A DNA stretch of 64,000 bases. Source: Mycobacterium sp. OAS707 (GTDB taxonomy: Bacteria; Actinomycetota; Actinomycetes; Mycobacteriales; Mycobacteriaceae). Shown here in pieces: positions 59,761-64,000 of this stretch; position 1 is the stretch's first letter; each line of letters starts with the position of its first letter. The stretch spans positions 516,038-580,037 of the forward strand of contig NZ_JADBDS010000005.1 in NCBI RefSeq assembly GCF_014873705.1, in the 5' to 3' direction. The notes beneath the pieces were generated by a model. That model worked only from the letters and a program-made list of their open reading frames with translations. It did not search any database and had not been told where the DNA came from. The position numbers and the translations under genes are program-made.

Positions 59761-61881
59761 ATGCCGCTGGATCCGGGTGAGGGCTTCGCCGATTTCACCA
59801 TCGTGCGGCTGTTGGGCTCGGGCTGCACAGGCACGGTCTACCTGGCGTCTCGGGTCGGCAGTCCAGAACGCGTCGCGCTGAAGATACTGCGAGCCGAGGT
59901 GTCGTCTGCCCACGGGTTCCGAACGAACTTTTTCCGCGACGTCGACCTTGCCGCATCGCTGCATCACACCTCCATCGCGGCAATCCGCGACCGCGGGGAT
60001 TCAGAGGGACGATTGTGGCTTGCGACCGAGTATGTCGACGGTCCAGACATTGACGCCGTCATCCGCGCCGACTTCCCCGACGGGCTTGCACCGGCACAAG
60101 CGTTTCTGATCGTCAGCCGCATCGCTGACGCTCTCGATTTCGCCCACGAGAACGGGGTGATCCACGGCCACGTCAAACCGACCAACATCGTGATCGCCGA
60201 TCCCGCTTCCCGTCACTTTCGCATCGCGCTAACCGATTTCGGCCTCGGCCGTTGGCCCGATACCGCCCATGGGCGACCCTCGGCCTACGCAGCACCTGAA
60301 CAAATAAGCCGCAGCGCGCCGAACGGGCGAGCCGACCAATACGGGCTGGCTGGCGTCGCGTTTCACCTTCTCACCGCCGCTTCCCCGTCAGAGCAGCGCT
60401 CTGGCGACTTGGCGAGCCGCCACCCTCACCTCGGCGATCTGACGCCCGTCTTCGAGCGTGCCTTCGCCAAGGACCCTTCAGCACGCTTCAACTCCTGCCG
60501 TGATCTGGCCAACGCCCTCATTCGTGCGCAAGACAGTGATGTTGTCGTGCCGACCGCGACAGCGCGCTTCAAAGACCGCACGAACGTTGGCAGTAATCAT
60601 CCACGAGCTTCGCCCCACGCGGAGATCTATTCCGACCGCGACGAATTCGCCATTCCAGCAGCGGAACCCGCAGCGCCGCCTGCTCGCTCCCTGGTCCTGC
60701 CGGTAGCCGGAGCGCTGGTGGTGACGATCCTCTTGGTGATTGGTGGTCTGCTGATCGGCAAGCCTCATCCTTCGAAAACAGCTCCGCCGCAAGCACCTCC
60801 GCAAGCGGCTCCGCCCTCGGCGACGGTCACAGCCCCAACGGCGCCACTGGTCGCGCCGGCTTGCGGGGATCCCGCTTCCGTGGCGGAATCCCTGCCGCCA
60901 CAAGACAAACTGGCACAACTGCTGATGGTCGGGGTCACTGGGATCGAAGACGCACGCTCCGTGGTGGCCAATCACCACGTCGGCGGCATATTCATCGGTA
61001 GCTGGACAGATCTCGGGATGCTGAGGGACGGCTCGCTGCGTCAACTGGAAGACGCCACCGGACCGTTGCCGCTAGCGGTGAGTGTCGACGAGGAAGGGGG
61101 TCGGGTCGAGCGACTCGCAAACTTCCTCGGTTCGCAGCCGTCGCCTCGCTCACTAGCCAAATCCACCTCCAGCCAGGAGGTGGAAGCCATCGCGCAGCAG
61201 CGCGGTAAAACGATGAAAGATCTCGGAATCACCATCGATTTCGCGCCCGTGGTGGATGTCTCGGATGCACCGGATGACACCGTGATTGGTGACCGCTCCT
61301 TCGGCGACACCGCCCAGGTCGTCGCCGAATTCGCCGGCGCGTACGCCGATGGACTGCGCCAAGCGGGGTTGTTGCCCGTCCTCAAGCACTTCCCTGGCCA
61401 CGGCCACGCCTCTGGCGACTCGCACCAGGGCGGCGTCACGACTCCCCCGCTCGACCAACTGATGAAGGACGACCTGATTCCCTATCGCACCCTGACGCAG
61501 AGCGCTCCGGTGGCGGTCATGGTGGGCCACATGCAAGTGCCGGACCTGACCTCCGGCGAACCCGCGAGTTTGTCCAAGCCGGTCTATGACCTGCTGCGCT
61601 CGGGGCGATACGGCGGCGCTGCGTTCTCTGGTCTGGTGTTCACCGACGACCTATCCAGCATGGGCGCCATCAACCAGCGCTACACCGTGCCCGACGCGGT
61701 GCTGCGCGCTCTGCAGGCGGGCGCCGACACCGCTCTGTGGGTCAGCACCGATCAGGTACCTGCTGTGCTGGACCGGCTTCAGCAGGCGCTGAACAGCGGC
61801 GAGTTGAGCATGGCGCGCGTCGACGAAGCATTGCGGCGCGTCGCCCTTGCCAAGGGCCCCCATCCGAAATGCGGGCAATAG
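59761..61881 (+). CDS. Predicted pseudokinase fused to a GH3 glycosidase
   Basis: 706 residues from the ATG at 59761, aligned with the start of its paralogue at 62523. Kinase-like domain about 10-270: glycine loop GSGCTG, K41 and DFG (D159) are kept, but the catalytic HRD is HGH (G136, H137), so phosphotransfer is not expected. One membrane helix near 315-337. The outer domain (about 365-706) is a family 3 glycoside hydrolase of the NagZ/LpqI type: VSVDEEGGRV, KHFPGHGHASGDSHQG (the NagZ catalytic loop) and FTDDLSSMGA (the nucleophile Asp). Predicted substrate is beta-N-acetylglucosaminyl wall material. Followed by a small membrane protein and the second kinase-GH3 fusion. Confidence 0.93.
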   Translation: MPLDPGEGFADFTIVRLLGSGCTGTVYLASRVGSPERVALKILRAEVSSAHGFRTNFFRDVDLAASLHHTSIAAIRDRGDSEGRLWLATEYVDGPDIDAVIRADFPDGLAPAQAFLIVSRIADALDFAHENGVIHGHVKPTNIVIADPASRHFRIALTDFGLGRWPDTAHGRPSAYAAPEQISRSAPNGRADQYGLAGVAFHLLTAASPSEQRSGDLASRHPHLGDLTPVFERAFAKDPSARFNSCRDLANALIRAQDSDVVVPTATARFKDRTNVGSNHPRASPHAEIYSDRDEFAIPAAEPAAPPARSLVLPVAGALVVTILLVIGGLLIGKPHPSKTAPPQAPPQAAPPSATVTAPTAPLVAPACGDPASVAESLPPQDKLAQLLMVGVTGIEDARSVVANHHVGGIFIGSWTDLGMLRDGSLRQLEDATGPLPLAVSVDEEGGRVERLANFLGSQPSPRSLAKSTSSQEVEAIAQQRGKTMKDLGITIDFAPVVDVSDAPDDTVIGDRSFGDTAQVVAEFAGAYADGLRQAGLLPVLKHFPGHGHASGDSHQGGVTTPPLDQLMKDDLIPYRTLTQSAPVAVMVGHMQVPDLTSGEPASLSKPVYDLLRSGRYGGAAFSGLVFTDDLSSMGAINQRYTVPDAVLRALQAGADTALWVSTDQVPAVLDRLQQALNSGELSMARVDEALRRVALAKGPHPKCGQ

Positions 61882-61912
61882 ATTTGGCGGTCGCCATGAC
61901 AGGTGGTGGGTG

Positions 61913-62437
61913 GTGAGCGAACTGAGCGGCGCGCACCCGGTGCGGATCTTCACATCTGCCGCAACGCTTCTCGTCCTCGCCGCTGCGGTGCTGATGCTCA
62001 GGGTCACCGGACAACCCATCGCTCATGCTCCTCGGGCAGTTGGCGTCTCGCCCTTCCCGTCGGCCTCTTCCGTACCGACCGACAGGGTGTCAGCAGGGGC
62101 GGCACAACCGTCGTTGATCGTGTCGCCCGACCGATACGGCGCAACGTGTGGCCACGGTATCCAGATGAGCCAGGACGGACGATGGCCGACACGGACTGGG
62201 CGGGCCAGTCCGGAGACGCCGTGCGCCTTCGCATTCAACGTCTTGACGGCCTACCAGCGCGAACCGCGGGAGCCTGGCACGACACCCATCGTCATCGCGG
62301 CCGAGTCGGTCGTGCCGTGCCCCCAGACGGGCGCTCAGTGTGCTGGTGCAAGCACTCAGGTGAGCTGCGAAAAGCAGGCTGAAGAGGACTGGATCACCTG
62401 TACCGCCGAGGAAGGGCTACGGGTGTACCTCTTTTGA
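61913..62437 (+). CDS. Membrane-anchored outer protein between the kinase fusions
   Basis: 174 residues from the GTG at 61913 (61910 is an alternative). One hydrophobic helix (about 12-31) anchors or exports it. The outer part has Cys-rich spacing (ATCGHG, TPCAFA, VPCPQTGAQC, VSCEKQ, ITCTAEE). Lies 31 nt after the pseudokinase-GH3 gene and so probably shares its message. No family assigned. Confidence 0.7.
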   Translation: MSELSGAHPVRIFTSAATLLVLAAAVLMLRVTGQPIAHAPRAVGVSPFPSASSVPTDRVSAGAAQPSLIVSPDRYGATCGHGIQMSQDGRWPTRTGRASPETPCAFAFNVLTAYQREPREPGTTPIVIAAESVVPCPQTGAQCAGASTQVSCEKQAEEDWITCTAEEGLRVYLF

Positions 62438-62509
62438 TACACACGCCAGTTTGGTCAGTCGCGCTATTGCGGCGAAGTGCCGCCCTGTCCGCACACCACC
62501 GTCGTCTAG

Positions 62510-62515
62510 CTACTA
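62510..62515 (+). promoter_or_regulatory. -10 box for the kinase-GH3 gene
   Basis: TACTAT is followed by seven nucleotides and the ATG at 62523, the same spacing as in front of the pseudokinase paralogue. No ribosome binding site is present. Confidence 0.5.
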
Positions 62516-62522
62516 TCTGCCC

Positions 62523-64000
62523 ATGCCGTTGACGAGCGGCCAGCTCTTCGCCGGGTTTACGATCGTGCGCCTGCTGGGTTCCGGGGGTATGGGCGAGGTC
62601 TACCTCGCTGAGCATCCACGATTGCCGCGGCGCGACGCGCTGAAGATCCTGCCACCAGAAGTGTCGGCCAACGATGAGTTCCGCAGCAGATTCAACCGCG
62701 AAGCCGATCTCGCATCCACGCTGTATCACCCCCACATCGTCGGTGTCCATGACCGCGGCGAGTGTGACGGGCAACTGTGGATCTCAATGGATTACGTGGA
62801 TGGACCCGACACGGGCCACTTATTGAAAGAGCGCTATCCCGCCGGGATGCCCTCAGACGAGGTGTTCGAGATAGTGGCCGCTGTCGCGGACGCACTTGAT
62901 TATGCCCACGACCGCGGACTGCTACACCGGGATGTGAAGCCCGCGAATATCCTGCTCACGCGGCCTGAGCACGATACGAAGCGAATCCTGTTGGCCGACT
63001 TTGGCATTGCTCGCCGACTCGACGACATCAGCGGTCTCACCGCGACGAACATGGCAGTGGGAACCGTGAGTTACGCAGCGCCCGAACAGCTTATGGACGC
63101 AGAGGTCGACGCTCAAGCCGATCAATACTCCCTCGCGGCGACGGCTTTTCACCTCCTGACGGGGGTTCCGCCGTTCGACCATTCCAACCCGGCGGTTGTG
63201 ATCTCCCGTCACCTCAATCAGCAGCCACCCAGCCTTCGTGACATGCGGCCGGAACTAGCAACACACGGCAACGCGGTCGCGCGCGGCCTGGCCAAGGATC
63301 CACGCGAACGATTCCAGTCCTGCCGCGCATTCGCCGACGCGCTGCGCCACGGCGATGAGGGGCAGGGGCAGCGGCCTCAAGGCCCTGCCGTCGCGCTCAC
63401 GCGACCCTCACCTCGGACTCCACGAGACCACGCCAACGGCGACTCGGCCTCGTCAAACGCTCTTCGATCCGAGACGCCCACGCCGTCCCAAACAAGGTCG
63501 TCTCCTACGCGGGTCGCGCTATATTCCGGTCTGGCGCTTGTGGCCGTCGCGACGGTTGTGCTGATTGTTCTGATACTTGCTCTGCCGAGCGGCTCGCCGC
63601 AGACATCCGCCCCTTCCTCTCCCCAGGTTGCACCCTCGTCCGCGCCAGGGACGGCTGCCGCTTCGCTGGCGCCCGCATGTGGTGACGGGCCTGCGCTGCT
63701 GGCCAGCATGACCACCCGCGACAAGCTGGCCCAGCTGCTGATGGTCGGAGTCACCGGCGCGGCTGACGCCAAGGCTGTCGCGGACGGTGAGCATGTGGGC
63801 GGCATTTTGATCACCGGTTCGACGGATCTGTCGATGCTGTCCGATGGCACCATCGCCGACATCGCCGACAAGGGTCCGCTGCCGCTTGCGGTCAGCGTCG
63901 ATGAAGAAGGCGGCCGGGTCTCTCGCCTCGCGTCGCTGATCGGCAGCCAGCCGTCGCCGCGGGTGCTCGCGGCCACGCACACCCCCGACGAGGTGTACAA
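62523..64000 (+). CDS. Receptor Ser/Thr kinase fused to GH3 domain (partial, runs off the end)
   Basis: 492 codons to the window end, no stop. Kinase domain about 10-270: GSGGMG, K41, HRDVKPAN with D137, DFG (D159-G161) and a normal activation segment with APE, so it should be active. A Ser/Thr/Pro-rich linker leads to a membrane helix near 339-361. The outer domain starts about 388 with KLAQLLMVGVTG and continues through VSVDEEGGRV, the beginning of the same GH3 domain as in the paralogue at 59761; its catalytic loop lies beyond the window. Same residue numbering as the pseudokinase, so the two are recent duplicates. Confidence 0.93.
   Translation, partial: MPLTSGQLFAGFTIVRLLGSGGMGEVYLAEHPRLPRRDALKILPPEVSANDEFRSRFNREADLASTLYHPHIVGVHDRGECDGQLWISMDYVDGPDTGHLLKERYPAGMPSDEVFEIVAAVADALDYAHDRGLLHRDVKPANILLTRPEHDTKRILLADFGIARRLDDISGLTATNMAVGTVSYAAPEQLMDAEVDAQADQYSLAATAFHLLTGVPPFDHSNPAVVISRHLNQQPPSLRDMRPELATHGNAVARGLAKDPRERFQSCRAFADALRHGDEGQGQRPQGPAVALTRPSPRTPRDHANGDSASSNALRSETPTPSQTRSSPTRVALYSGLALVAVATVVLIVLILALPSGSPQTSAPSSPQVAPSSAPGTAAASLAPACGDGPALLASMTTRDKLAQLLMVGVTGAADAKAVADGEHVGGILITGSTDLSMLSDGTIADIADKGPLPLAVSVDEEGGRVSRLASLIGSQPSPRVLAATHTPDEVY

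Overview
The window reads as a chromosomal accessory region of a mycobacterium (Mycobacterium/Mycolicibacterium-like). The grounds are high GC, a WhiB regulator, an LpqN-type lipoprotein, several DUF732-type secreted proteins, an EspI-like ATPase, an EccA-like AAA ATPase, a decayed PGRS-type reading frame, receptor Ser/Thr kinases, and many start codons placed 6-7 nt after a TANNNT -10 box, as in leaderless mycobacterial transcripts. No rRNA, tRNA, CRISPR array or transposase was found. The species is not determined.

Layout. 0-6.3 kb: small secreted and membrane proteins, an FHA-HTH regulator divergent from a WhiB gene with four copies of a GSTATCGAR motif between them, and a tightly coupled lipoprotein/membrane operon (3926-6212). 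6.3-9.1 kb: remnants and small genes that include an Imm63 and an SseB-like protein, i.e. immunity-type genes without a visible toxin. 9.2-17.2 kb (minus strand): a cluster resembling ESX accessory genes: a membrane protein, a DUF5631/5632-type Pro/Gly-rich protein, two tiny genes, an EspI/MinD-like ATPase, a lipoprotein, and a Ser/Thr kinase whose outer domain resembles a siderophore-binding protein. 17.4-28.3 kb: CPBP protease, DUF1772-like and DUF1345 proteins, a second receptor kinase, small secreted proteins and a PGRS-type pseudogene.

28.3-47.6 kb: a conjugation-type type IV secretion operon on the minus strand (membrane proteins, a TcpC-like protein, VirB2- and VirB3/PrgI-like small proteins, a VirB4 ATPase and a VirB6/TrbL-like channel protein) that ends in an EccA-like ATPase of the type VII secretion kind. 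The TraG/VirD4-like coupling ATPase lies about 7.5 kb away. Between them sit a Doc-type toxin-antitoxin pair, an alpha/beta hydrolase with a coupled helical partner, and a 1355-residue membrane protein with a CHAT protease domain and Clp-N-like segments at both ends. No relaxase was seen.

47.9-58.4 kb: two secreted proteins, then a signalling/defence-like cluster of CHASE2-TIR (plus strand), TIR-WD40 (minus) and TrkA-N-RyR (minus), followed by a VapBC pair and a zinc-ribbon/DUF2510 protein. 59-64 kb: two paralogous kinase-GH3 fusions. In the first the catalytic HRD is changed to HGH (a predicted pseudokinase) while its GH3 (NagZ/LpqI-like) motifs are intact. The second keeps HRD and runs off the window end.

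The strongest candidates for undescribed biology are the pseudokinase/kinase-GH3 pair, the CHAT protein with its convergent two-gene neighbour, the CHASE2-TIR/TIR-WD40/TrkA-RyR cluster, and the T4SS operon carrying an EccA-type ATPase. All functional statements rest on motif recognition by eye, without database searches.
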